A stretch of 64,000 bases of DNA, taken from contig NZ_JADBGR010000102.1 of NCBI RefSeq assembly GCF_014892515.1, positions 31,391 to 95,390 on the forward strand, read 5' to 3'. Position 1 is the first letter of the stretch; the number at the start of each line of letters is the position of its first letter. Shown piece by piece: positions 35,766-42,741 of the stretch. The position numbers and the translations under genes are program-made. The stretch is from Myceligenerans pegani. Its GTDB lineage: Bacteria > Actinomycetota > Actinomycetes > Actinomycetales > Cellulomonadaceae. Below the pieces are notes generated by a model. The model was not told where the DNA came from and searched no databases. It was given only the letters and a program-made list of their open reading frames with translations.

Positions 35766-36349
35766 TCCTCGGCGAGCAGGGCGTACTCGATGCCGTCGAG
35801 CCAACCGAGGTCGCGGTGGAAGGATTCCTTGATGTTGTAGGCCTCACGGCGCATACCGACTCGCTCCATGACTCGCGTTGAACGCTCGTTGTCGGCGAAC
35901 GCCCCCGCGGTGACGCGGCGCAGCCCGAGCTCGTCGAAGGCGATCCGGATCAATTCGCGAACGGCCTCGGTGGCGAGACCCTTGCCGCCGAGGGCAGGAT
36001 CCAATGCCCAGCCGAGTTCGGCCTGAGTGCCGTGGGCCAGGTCGGCGGCTTCTCGTTGCGCCCAGCCGTCCTGGATCATGAGCATGAGGTCGCCGGCGAT
36101 GGAGCCCTCGTACTCGAACACGAGCGTGCGTGCCATGCGTGCAGGGTCGCCCTGGTAGCGGCGCCAGTCCTCTTGGTCGGCAGGGTGCCACGACGTCCAC
36201 CTGGAGACCTCGGGGAGACCGCGGTACTTCCAGAGGGAATCGAGGTCCTCGATGGTGCTCCGTCGGACCGTGAGGCGCTCGGTGTGAAACGGCCAGTCAA
36301 GAGCGTCGAGGCGGGACTGGGGATCGGCGGAAGTTGAGGAGGAGGTCAC
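35747..36349 (-). CDS. GNAT family N-acetyltransferase (RimJ/RimL-like)
   Basis: 200 aa from GTG 36349. LxVRRSTIEDLDSLWKYRGLPEVSRWTSW is the RimJ/L-type start; the acetyl-CoA site is GGKGLATEAVRELIRIAF, and the end NERSTRVMERVGMRREA is typical. Substrate unknown (protein N terminus or small amine). Two-gene unit with endonuclease V. Confidence 0.85.
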   Translation of the reverse strand: MTSSSTSADPQSRLDALDWPFHTERLTVRRSTIEDLDSLWKYRGLPEVSRWTSWHPADQEDWRRYQGDPARMARTLVFEYEGSIAGDLMLMIQDGWAQREAADLAHGTQAELGWALDPALGGKGLATEAVRELIRIAFDELGLRRVTAGAFADNERSTRVMERVGMRREAYNIKESFHRDLGWLDGIEYALLAEEWRTRA

Positions 36350-36530
36350 AAGTCCAAGCGTGGCACGTCCCGGGGGGCTGATCAGACTTCTTTACGGCCG
36401 ATCAGCCGTCCTCGATGCGGTGACGGGACTGGCAGCTGATCGGGCGCGGTGCGGCACATCTCCCGGCGTCGAGAGGGGCGGGCCGTGCAGCGGATGAGGC
36501 TCGCCGCGACGGCGAGCCTCATCCGCCGGG

Positions 36531-36974
36531 TCAGTTCCAGTTGTCGATCGACACGTCGTGAGGCGCCGGCGCGCCTGTGCCGGTCTCGATCATGGACTTC
36601 AGGCTCATCAGGAACGTGGCCCACTTGGTGCTGCAGTGGTGCATGAACTCCACCGGCTCCTTCCAGCCCGCATGCTTGAACAGGACGATCGTGAAGTCGC
36701 CCTCCTGGTGGAGGTCCCACGAGATCGTCGTCCCGAGCCACTCCTCAGGGCCGTCGACCACCTCCCACACCACCTGCTCGTTCGGCCGAGCCTCGAGAAC
36801 CTTCATGTCGAAGCCGCCGACGGGCGGGAAGCGGAACTCGATGACGTCGCCGATGCCGGTCGAGCCGGTCGTTTTGGTGGTCCACCAGCCGGCGAGGCCG
36901 TCAATGGTGATCAGCGCTTCGTAGGTCTTGTCGGGCGTCGAGGTCTTGACGCCGACACGGTGCAAGATGTCCAT
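36531..36974 (-). CDS. SRPBCC (AHSA1-like) protein
   Basis: 147 aa. Start-helix-grip fold typical: VGVKTSTPDKTYEALITIDGLAGWWT, then VVWEVVDGPEEWLGTTISWDL and the C-terminal helix HHCSTKWATFLMSLKSMIE. Such proteins bind hydrophobic ligands; the role here is unknown. It is the third gene of an ArsR/SRPBCC operon, 14 bp after the regulator. Confidence 0.85.
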   Translation of the reverse strand: MDILHRVGVKTSTPDKTYEALITIDGLAGWWTTKTTGSTGIGDVIEFRFPPVGGFDMKVLEARPNEQVVWEVVDGPEEWLGTTISWDLHQEGDFTIVLFKHAGWKEPVEFMHHCSTKWATFLMSLKSMIETGTGAPAPHDVSIDNWN

Positions 36975-36988
36975 CGCGATTCTCCTGG

Positions 36989-37378
36989 TCAGTCGTGTTG
37001 CTCGTCTTGCCGCAGGTGCTCCTGCTGCGTGCGCTGGATCGTCTCGGCGATCCGCTTGATCCGCTGGAGTCGCGCGTCCCAGGCGGAGCCGACCGAAGCG
37101 AGCTGCGCCACGGCGCGTGCGAGCTGTTCGTCGTCGACCTGGTAGCGCTTCTCACGGCCCGACGTCGCGGAGCGGACGAGCCCGGCACGGCCGAGGACAC
37201 CCAGATGCTTGGCCACGGCCTGACGTGTGACGGGCAGCTGCCTGCCCAGCGACGTGGCCGTGCCACCGCCCTCCGCGAGGAGCAGGTCGAGCATCCGACG
37301 GCGGGTCGGATCCCCGATCGCCGACCAGAGGGTGTCGTCGGCCTGCGTCATCGCTCCTGGGTCCTGGGTGCCGCTCAC
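36989..37378 (-). CDS. ArsR-family transcriptional regulator
   Basis: 129 aa from GTG 37378, which overlaps the upstream SRPBCC stop (GTGA). Winged helix of the SRPBCC-linked ArsR subgroup: WSAIGDPTRRRMLDLLLAEGG, LPVTRQAVAKHLGVLGRAGLV, then a beta wing (SATSGREKRYQVDD). No metal-binding Cys cluster is seen, so it is probably ligand- or protein-responsive. Likely autorepresses the operon at the dyads upstream of its first gene. Confidence 0.85.
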   Translation of the reverse strand: MSGTQDPGAMTQADDTLWSAIGDPTRRRMLDLLLAEGGGTATSLGRQLPVTRQAVAKHLGVLGRAGLVRSATSGREKRYQVDDEQLARAVAQLASVGSAWDARLQRIKRIAETIQRTQQEHLRQDEQHD

Positions 37379-37845
37379 GGGCGGGTCCGCAGTGTGGCGA
37401 CATACGGAGCAAGCCGCGGCAGGAAGTAGTCCCAGCCCTTGACGTGCTCCTGGTACTGCTCCTCGAGGACCGCGATCTCCCAGCCCATCTCGCGGAAGCC
37501 GGTCTCTGTCATCCGCAGCGACGTGCCGCTGTCGCGGGGCGTCAGCTCGAACGTGACCAGCAGCGAGTTCCCTTCGGCCGCGACCTCGCCGGCCGGGTGC
37601 GTCCAGCGGAAGGAGAACGTCCGCGGAGGGATCACCTCGACGACGGCGAACTGCGCGGTGCCGCCATCCGCGTCGGGGTCACCGAAGACGATCTCTCCCG
37701 TAGACCCGGGAGTGGGCTCGTAGCGAGCGTCGTCCGGCCACCACTCCTTGAGGTGTTCCGGCTTGCTCACCACGTCGAAGACAATCTCCGGCGCGGCCTC
37801 GATGTAGAGCTCGCGCTCGATGGTTCCTGGCTCTTTGCTATCCAT
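37375..37845 (-). CDS. SRPBCC (AHSA1-like) protein, first gene of ArsR operon
   Basis: 156 aa from ATG 37845 (GCAGGAGG upstream; the frame begins at 37860). IERELYIEAAPEIVFDVVSKPEHLKEWWPDDARYE is a textbook AHSA1 start, with RTFSFRWTHP and the C-terminal FREMGWEIAVLEEQYQEHVKGWDYFL helix. Pairs with the second SRPBCC gene behind the regulator. Confidence 0.85.
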   Translation of the reverse strand: MDSKEPGTIERELYIEAAPEIVFDVVSKPEHLKEWWPDDARYEPTPGSTGEIVFGDPDADGGTAQFAVVEVIPPRTFSFRWTHPAGEVAAEGNSLLVTFELTPRDSGTSLRMTETGFREMGWEIAVLEEQYQEHVKGWDYFLPRLAPYVATLRTRP

Positions 37846-37856
37846 AGCGACCTCCT

Positions 37857-37871
37857 GCAACTATTGGTTGC
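37857..37871 (-). promoter_or_regulatory. ArsR-type operator 1
   Basis: GCAAC-N5-GTTGC dyad directly upstream of the ribosome site of the SRPBCC/ArsR operon. Same arms as the dyad 45 bp upstream. Confidence 0.65.
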
Positions 37872-37878
37872 ACATGAC

Positions 37879-37907
37879 GGTACAGGAGGGTGAGGCTATG
37901 TGCAACC
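37879..37907 (-). promoter_or_regulatory. putative promoter of the ArsR/SRPBCC operon
   Basis: On the minus strand TTGCAC (37907-37902) and TACCGT (37884-37879) are separated by 17 bp. The -35 box overlaps operator 2, while operator 1 lies downstream of the -10, so repressor at both would block transcription. Confidence 0.45.
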
Positions 37908-37916
37908 TGTGGTTGC
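37902..37916 (-). promoter_or_regulatory. ArsR-type operator 2
   Basis: GCAACCTGTGGTTGC is a perfect 6-bp inverted repeat with 3-nt spacer, centred 45 bp upstream of operator 1 and overlapping the putative -35 box. Confidence 0.65.
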
Positions 37917-38016
37917 GGATAGTTCTCGGTGCCGCGTAGCCGGAGGGCGTGGCCGACGTCGACCACTGAGGCCGATGATCGCGGAGCGGATCGGAGCGTC
38001 TGTCGTGAGAGAGGAG

Positions 38017-38262
38017 CTACAGGTCGAGGGACTTGCGCTTCGCAGCCACGAACTCCTCGTCGGTCAACTTGCCCTTCGCGTGGAGGTCCGCGAGCTCGGA
38101 CAGGGTGGGCTGTGCTGATCGCGATGCCGAAGGTGGGGCTGGTGTCGGCGGCGTGCTTCGTGCAGAAGCGCGCGCGAGGAGCACCACGAGAAGGACGACG
38201 CTCACGACGATGGCGAGGACGAAGAGCAGAACGAGCAGGTGCCAGGGCTGCATGGCGCCCAT
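38017..38262 (-). CDS. SHOCT-domain membrane protein
   Basis: 81 aa from ATG 38262, chosen because GGAGG stands 5 nt upstream (an in-frame GTG exists at 38298). One transmembrane helix (about residues 7-31), a Pro/Ser linker and a C-terminal SHOCT motif (LSELADLHAKGKLTDEEFVAAKRKSL). SHOCT segments are found at protein ends and are thought to mediate oligomerisation. Function unknown. Confidence 0.85.
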   Translation of the reverse strand: MGAMQPWHLLVLLFVLAIVVSVVLLVVLLARASARSTPPTPAPPSASRSAQPTLSELADLHAKGKLTDEEFVAAKRKSLDL

Positions 38263-38468
38263 GAGGGCCTCCGGTGTCGGACGGCGATTCTTCGTCACGC
38301 TACCCCTCGTGGCCCCGGTTGCCGTGAGAACTTACAGAGACAGAGCCTTCGCGTCCTATGACCGTGACCGGATCGCCTGCTCGCACTGTGACGACTCGCA
38401 AGGCCGCGGAACCGGCGATGGGCGCGGTCGTCGGCGTGGGCGTCCCGGTCGTGCACCTGGCCGAGCGC

Positions 38469-39470
38469 TCAGTGACTCAAGTCCTCCACCAGGCGCGTGC
38501 GTGCCTCGCGAATCTCTATCGGCGGGGACTGAGACGTGGTCGTTGCCCGCCCGGGCACGTCACGCCAGCTCTGGTCGCCCGGAAGGCGGAACTGGCCGCG
38601 CCATGTGGTGGTGAGAGTGATCGTGGCGGTTCCCGGGCTGGAGTATGCGTGCGCGACCGTGTGGTTCGGGTACGGGGCACCCGGGTCTGTGCCCGTATCG
38701 GAGGTGCCGTCGCCCCAGTTCCACGTGTAGGCGTCCGGTACCGCGCGGATGCTGACCGGGATGCCGAACAGGTTGGTGTCGAGAACCCGGGGCTCGTCCT
38801 CGGCGTAGGCGATGGTGTCGAGGTTGACGAGCGTCCAGCCGTCGGGCGGTTGGACCGCCAGGGTGCTGGGCTCGATGGTCATGTTCCGGAAGGCGCGGGC
38901 GGCTGCGGCGGGGATGTCGATCTGGCGGCGTTGTTGCTGTTGTTGGGGCTGATCCTGTGCTGGCAGGGCGGGGTCGACGCACGACTCCTCCTCGACCACC
39001 TCGGGGACGGTCCAGGAGTCGCCACTCCGCCGCTGCTCGAAGAGGGCGCCTTGTGCCTCTTGGCCGGCGTCGCACTCGATGCCGTTGTGGGCGAGCCGCT
39101 GGCCCGCGCCCTCGCACTCCGCGCGCAGCACGGGCGCGGCCCCATCGAGCCCAGAGAGCTGACATAGCTCCGGTGTTGCCCGCCATTGGCGGACGTTGGT
39201 GGCGTTGCCGCCGCCTACTCTGACCGACGACTGCGGAGGCCCGGCCGAAGGAACCGCGTCGGTCTCGCCCTCAATTGAGCGCGACGTACCCGACCTGGGC
39301 GGGGGAGCAGGTTGCCCAGCCGTCGGCTCGAATGCCTCAACGCTAACGCTTTGTCCCTGAGCACTACCCCCAAACTGGGTGTAGTCATCGGTCGAGACAG
39401 TCAAGGCCGTCACAGGGGTCGCGATCGACAGAACCGTCGCGACGGCGGAGGTCATATGCAAGTGGTTCAT
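38469..39470 (-). CDS. secreted PKD-like protein of surface cassette 2
   Basis: 333 aa from ATG 39470, ATGA-overlapping the lipoprotein stop. A signal peptide, a Pro/Ser/Gln-rich middle part with several Cys, and a C-terminal PKD-type domain (YTWNWGDGTSDTG...HAYSSPGTATITLTTTWRG). The PKD WGDG motif suggests a surface binding role. The frame extends to 39686 over the lipoprotein gene and is rejected. Similar in layout to the gene at 34048. Confidence 0.72.
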   Translation of the reverse strand: MNHLHMTSAVATVLSIATPVTALTVSTDDYTQFGGSAQGQSVSVEAFEPTAGQPAPPPRSGTSRSIEGETDAVPSAGPPQSSVRVGGGNATNVRQWRATPELCQLSGLDGAAPVLRAECEGAGQRLAHNGIECDAGQEAQGALFEQRRSGDSWTVPEVVEEESCVDPALPAQDQPQQQQQRRQIDIPAAAARAFRNMTIEPSTLAVQPPDGWTLVNLDTIAYAEDEPRVLDTNLFGIPVSIRAVPDAYTWNWGDGTSDTGTDPGAPYPNHTVAHAYSSPGTATITLTTTWRGQFRLPGDQSWRDVPGRATTTSQSPPIEIREARTRLVEDLSH

Positions 39471-40117
39471 CGCGGCGCGATCTCGACGACGATCCAGGCG
39501 TCGGCTTCGCGGCCAACCTCGACGCGATAGTTGTGGCTCTCCGCAGCGCCTTGGAACACAATCTCGCCTGAGTCGAGGATTGTCGCGGCATCCTGGTCGA
39601 CCTGGATATCGAACGGATAGATCCCTGTCAGGTCGTCTCGCGCGTAGGTCTTCACGAGATCGCTGGAGATCTCGCCTCCAGACCACTGATGGTTGTTATC
39701 GCGGATCGACTCGGCCTGGGCCAGCGCATCCGCGCAGAACCCACAAGCCTCATGGCTCATAGCCTCGAACTCCACCGTATCCCCGGTCGCCATCACGTAC
39801 GGATACAGCTCGATGAAGTACTCCGCCGCCGCCGCAGCCCCTTCGGCGTCGTCGCGGTCCATCGCCGCAGGGCGCTCCGGCTTCTCGACCTCAGCGCTCG
39901 TCGACCCAGAGGCCGAGGCCGACGCCGTGGGCTCACCCGCGACCGTCGTCGTCGGCGAAGGGCCCGCGTCCGCGTTGCCGGTGCAGCCGGCGATCCCACA
40001 CAGAGCAAGGGCAAGTGCCGCCCCCGGCAAGAGGGTACGGCCGTCGACGTGTCCGGCTGGCACACGGCCTCGCGAGACCGCCGATCGTGGTCGCTCCTGT
40101 TCGGCTGTCGGTCGCAT
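39467..40117 (-). CDS. DUF6318-like lipoprotein
   Basis: 216 aa from ATG 40117 (AGGGGG upstream; earlier in-frame starts at 40138 and 40171). Lipobox GIAGC follows a hydrophobic segment (LLPGAALALALC), so it should be lipid-anchored outside the membrane. After a Ser/Thr/Ala linker comes a ~130-aa NTF2-like DUF6318 domain (AAAAEYFIELYPYVMATGDT; CGFCADALAQAESIRDN; FDIQVDQDAATILDSGEIVF). Function unknown; co-expressed with the PKD-like protein. Confidence 0.75.
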   Translation of the reverse strand: MRPTAEQERPRSAVSRGRVPAGHVDGRTLLPGAALALALCGIAGCTGNADAGPSPTTTVAGEPTASASASGSTSAEVEKPERPAAMDRDDAEGAAAAAEYFIELYPYVMATGDTVEFEAMSHEACGFCADALAQAESIRDNNHQWSGGEISSDLVKTYARDDLTGIYPFDIQVDQDAATILDSGEIVFQGAAESHNYRVEVGREADAWIVVEIAPR

Positions 40118-40466
40118 GGAACCCCCTGACGACGTCATCCACCTGGACCGTTGCGGATGGGCAACGGACATCGACGCTAGCCGTACCCGTGCAGGGTCGC
40201 ACGGGCGGCCTGTGGATAACGGGCTCGGGTGGCGTGAAGCCGCCGTTCAGCGAAAGTGGTGCATGCATGGCCACGGACGAGTAGTTCGTGACCGATCTGC
40301 CCGACTTCCCTTGACCTCGGACGGGATGTCGAGATTGGGTGTCTCGGAGGAACTCTGTCGATGGGGAGGCCCATGGAGCAGGGAAGCTGGCGCTGATCGC
40401 CGGCCGTCCGAGGGCCGGTCAGTGTGGTTTCGAAGAAGATGGTCGAGCAGACAGGGGGTGCGTTCG
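40118..40466. other. intergenic region with a 7-bp inverted repeat
   Basis: 349 bp between the divergent lipoprotein and ESAT-6-like genes, no gene seen. CCGTTGC-ggatgg-GCAACGG at 40148-40167 is a perfect dyad just upstream of the lipoprotein start and may be an operator. AGGGGG precedes the ATG at 40467. Confidence 0.5.
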
Positions 40467-40763
40467 ATGGCTGGTGTGAACGACATGGAGCGCCGCGACG
40501 ACGATGCGGACGCGTCGGTGCAGGCTCAGGAGAACCTCGACCGAGTGACGGCCAGGTTGGAGGCGATGATCGAGCGGGAGGTGGCGGCCGCGATGGCGGA
40601 CGGCGACGGCGCCTCCGGCGAGTATCGCACCAAGGAACAACGGTGGAACGCCGCCGCCAACGACGTGCGCAACGTCATCCAGCTGATGCGCCAGTCCCTC
40701 GAGGAAAACGACGGAACCGCGCAGCGCCTGCAGAACAAGGCCAAGCCGACCGAGCCCAGCTGA
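40467..40763 (+). CDS. ESAT-6-like (EsxE-type) small protein
   Basis: 98 aa from ATG 40467. Two predicted helices, the second starting EYRTKEQRWNAAANDVRNVIQLMRQSLEEND, match the pore-forming ESAT-6 subgroup rather than classical WXG100 proteins (RWN in place of WxG). No EccC ATPase or other ESX gene is nearby, so a secretion route is not evident. The frame is open far upstream but antisense to the lipoprotein. Confidence 0.65.
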   Translation: MAGVNDMERRDDDADASVQAQENLDRVTARLEAMIEREVAAAMADGDGASGEYRTKEQRWNAAANDVRNVIQLMRQSLEENDGTAQRLQNKAKPTEPS

Positions 40764-40767
40764 CGGG

Positions 40768-41250
40768 CTACGCCCGCGAGCCCTGACGCGCCTCGTACTG
40801 CTCCCGCCAGCGCTCGATCAGCGGCACCATCTGCTCGCTCATGTAGGTGTAGAAGTCCTGCATCTCGCGGAGACGCTCGGCCGTCGCCGACTCGTCCGGC
40901 GCCGCGGCCAGACCCTCCTCCGCCGCGGCGGTCATGGTCCGCAGCACCTCGTTCTGCTGTGACATCAAGCCTGCCCATGCCCCGGAGCGAAACCGATAGT
41001 GGTCACGCCTGCTCCCCGGTGCCGGCACGCGCTCGATGAATCCGATCGGCAGGAGCTGCTTCACGGCCGCCGACACTCCCCCCGAACTGATCTGCAGCTG
41101 TTCCCGCAGGTCTGCAGAGGTCATCGTGTCCTGCTCCGTGTAGAGCAGCGCGGTCAGGACTCGCGCGGTCGACTTCTGCATGCCGCCCTGCGCGAGCGTC
41201 AGGGCGAGTCTCTCTGCGGCATCCCGCAGCCGGTCGTGCTGAGCTTCCAC
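40768..41250 (-). CDS. MarR/GbsR-type transcriptional regulator
   Basis: 160 aa from GTG 41250 (GTG 41259 is an alternative; the longer frame to 41370 crosses the promoter). Winged helix: QKSTARVLTALLYTEQDTMTSADLREQLQISSGGVSAAVKQLLPIGFIERVPAPGSRRDHYR, the GbsR/MarR-like pattern, followed by long dimerisation helices. Divergent from the DUF6653 gene with a palindrome between them, so it probably controls that gene and itself. Confidence 0.8.
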   Translation of the reverse strand: MEAQHDRLRDAAERLALTLAQGGMQKSTARVLTALLYTEQDTMTSADLREQLQISSGGVSAAVKQLLPIGFIERVPAPGSRRDHYRFRSGAWAGLMSQQNEVLRTMTAAAEEGLAAAPDESATAERLREMQDFYTYMSEQMVPLIERWREQYEARQGSRA

Positions 41251-41278
41251 GTGCCCCACCCTACCTGTGATCAGAGTG

Positions 41279-41294
41279 TTCAGAAACCTCTGAA
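41279..41294. promoter_or_regulatory. dyad between MarR-type regulator and DUF6653 gene
   Basis: TTCAGA-aacc-TCTGAA is a perfect 16-bp inverted repeat; a further TCAGA half-site is at 41271-41275. It overlaps the divergent promoter zone and is the likely regulator site. Confidence 0.6.
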
Positions 41295-41396
41295 AGTAGA
41301 GTAGGTTATACGACGACGGCACACCGCGCGGCCTGACCCCCGCCGCGAACGCCGTCGTACACGAGACCACTCCCTGACTCCTCGAGGAGGCCCGAC

Positions 41397-41861
41397 ATGG
41401 ACATGAAGGACGCCGTCGCCGGTGCCCACGGCATGACCGACGACACCTGGAAGCGCCACGCCAACCCCTGGAGCGTGTGGACGCGGCTTGCCGCGATCGT
41501 GGTGTTCGAGCTCGCGGTCTGGAGCCGCGAGTGGATCGGCTGGTGGTGCCTCATCGGCGTCGCGCTGGTGATGGTCTGGCTGTTCTGGCTGAACGTGCGG
41601 GTGTTCGGGCCGGTGGAGCCGACGTCGTGGGCGGCGCGCGGCATCTACGGCGAGCAGATGCACGTCGAGGGAGGCTTGCCCGCCGAGCACCTCGTCATCA
41701 CCCGGATCCTGGTGGCACTCGGGCTGGTCGGCTTCGGGCTGATCGCGTGGGGGCTGGTCGCGCTGAACCTGTGGCCGCTCGTCTCGGGGACGGTCCTGCT
41801 GCTTATGGCACAGCTCTGGCGGATCGACCGGTACGGGCTGCTGTATCAGCAGCGGGCGTAA
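41397..41861 (+). CDS. DUF6653 family membrane protein
   Basis: 154 aa, GAGGAGG upstream. HANPWSVWTRL near the N terminus is the family hallmark; two helix pairs follow (WIGWWCLIGVALVMVWLFWLNV; ILVALGLVGFGLIAWGLVALNLWPLVSGTVLLL). Function unknown. Usually found beside a MarR-type regulator, as here. Confidence 0.82.
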   Translation: MDMKDAVAGAHGMTDDTWKRHANPWSVWTRLAAIVVFELAVWSREWIGWWCLIGVALVMVWLFWLNVRVFGPVEPTSWAARGIYGEQMHVEGGLPAEHLVITRILVALGLVGFGLIAWGLVALNLWPLVSGTVLLLMAQLWRIDRYGLLYQQRA

Positions 41862-41900
41862 TGGCTTGCTCACGTCGGGCCGCCACGGTTGGCTGACCCC

Positions 41901-42479
41901 ATGACGACGACGCCCGAGCGCTGGACCCAGGGAACCAACCCCTACGACTGGGTCGACGGCGATGAGGACCCGCGGCAGGCTTTCGCCCATCCCGTGGGTG
42001 AGAAGGAGACCCTGGCGAACTACCTCAGGCACTACCGCCTCACGCTCGTGATGAAGTGCGAGGGCCTCGACGCCGAGCAGATGGCGCGGCGATCGGTGCC
42101 GCCGTCGACGATGTCTCTGCTTGGACTGGTGCGCCACATGGCGCAGGTGGAGAACCACTGGTTCGAGCGCATTCTCAAGCAGCAGCCCGACGTCCAGCAG
42201 ATCTACGACACGCCAGAGCACAGCGACGCGGACTTCAACGGCGCGGTCGCGGATCCGGCCGTCGTGGACGAGGCGTGGGCGACGTGGCGGGACCGCGTGG
42301 CGTCGGCGGACGCCTGGCTCGACGCGTTCCCCGAGGAGGACCTGGGCACGACGGTCCCGCGCCGCGACGAGCAACTTCCGGTGCGGGACGTCCTGGTCCA
42401 CATGATCGAGGAGTACGCCCGGCATCTGGGGCATGCGGACCTGCTGCGGGAGGCGATCGACGGGCGGGTGGGGCAGTAG
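41901..42479 (+). CDS. DinB / DUF664 family protein
   Basis: 192 aa from ATG 41901. Four-helix DinB fold with HMAQVENHWFERIL and EEYARHLGHADLLRE carrying the metal-ligand His residues. Many members are mycothiol-dependent S-transferase-like proteins in actinobacteria; the substrate is unknown. Starts 39 bp after the DUF6653 stop and may be co-transcribed. Confidence 0.85.
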   Translation: MTTTPERWTQGTNPYDWVDGDEDPRQAFAHPVGEKETLANYLRHYRLTLVMKCEGLDAEQMARRSVPPSTMSLLGLVRHMAQVENHWFERILKQQPDVQQIYDTPEHSDADFNGAVADPAVVDEAWATWRDRVASADAWLDAFPEEDLGTTVPRRDEQLPVRDVLVHMIEEYARHLGHADLLREAIDGRVGQ

Positions 42480-42741
42480 GGGTGTCCGGGCTGTCGTGTA
42501 CGACGGCGGTCGCGGCGGGGGGTCATGGCTGGAGACGTCAGGCCGGCTCTGCTACGCGGAGTTCGTCGTCCTTACGGTCCAGATAACCCTGCTGGCTCAT
42601 CAGCGCGCGGACGACAGCCTTACCGAGTTCCATGGGGAGATAGGAGCATCAGAACACCGGCGTCTCGTTCGCCGCGCGCCAAGACCTCGCGGGAGGACGC
42701 TTCCACGAACGCTCGAGGAGGGTGAACTGCTGCGAGCCGAG
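42480..42741. other. gap at left edge of the defence island
   Basis: 262 bp between the DinB and helicase-kinase stops. A short minus-strand reading (about 31 codons, ending near 42536) has no ribosome site and no known similarity. No terminator hairpin, repeat or att-like site was recognised. Confidence 0.4.

Noticed and set aside
40467..40763. Type VII secretion locus
   Set aside because: Only one ESAT-6-like gene; no EccC, EccB, EccD or mycosin gene in the window.
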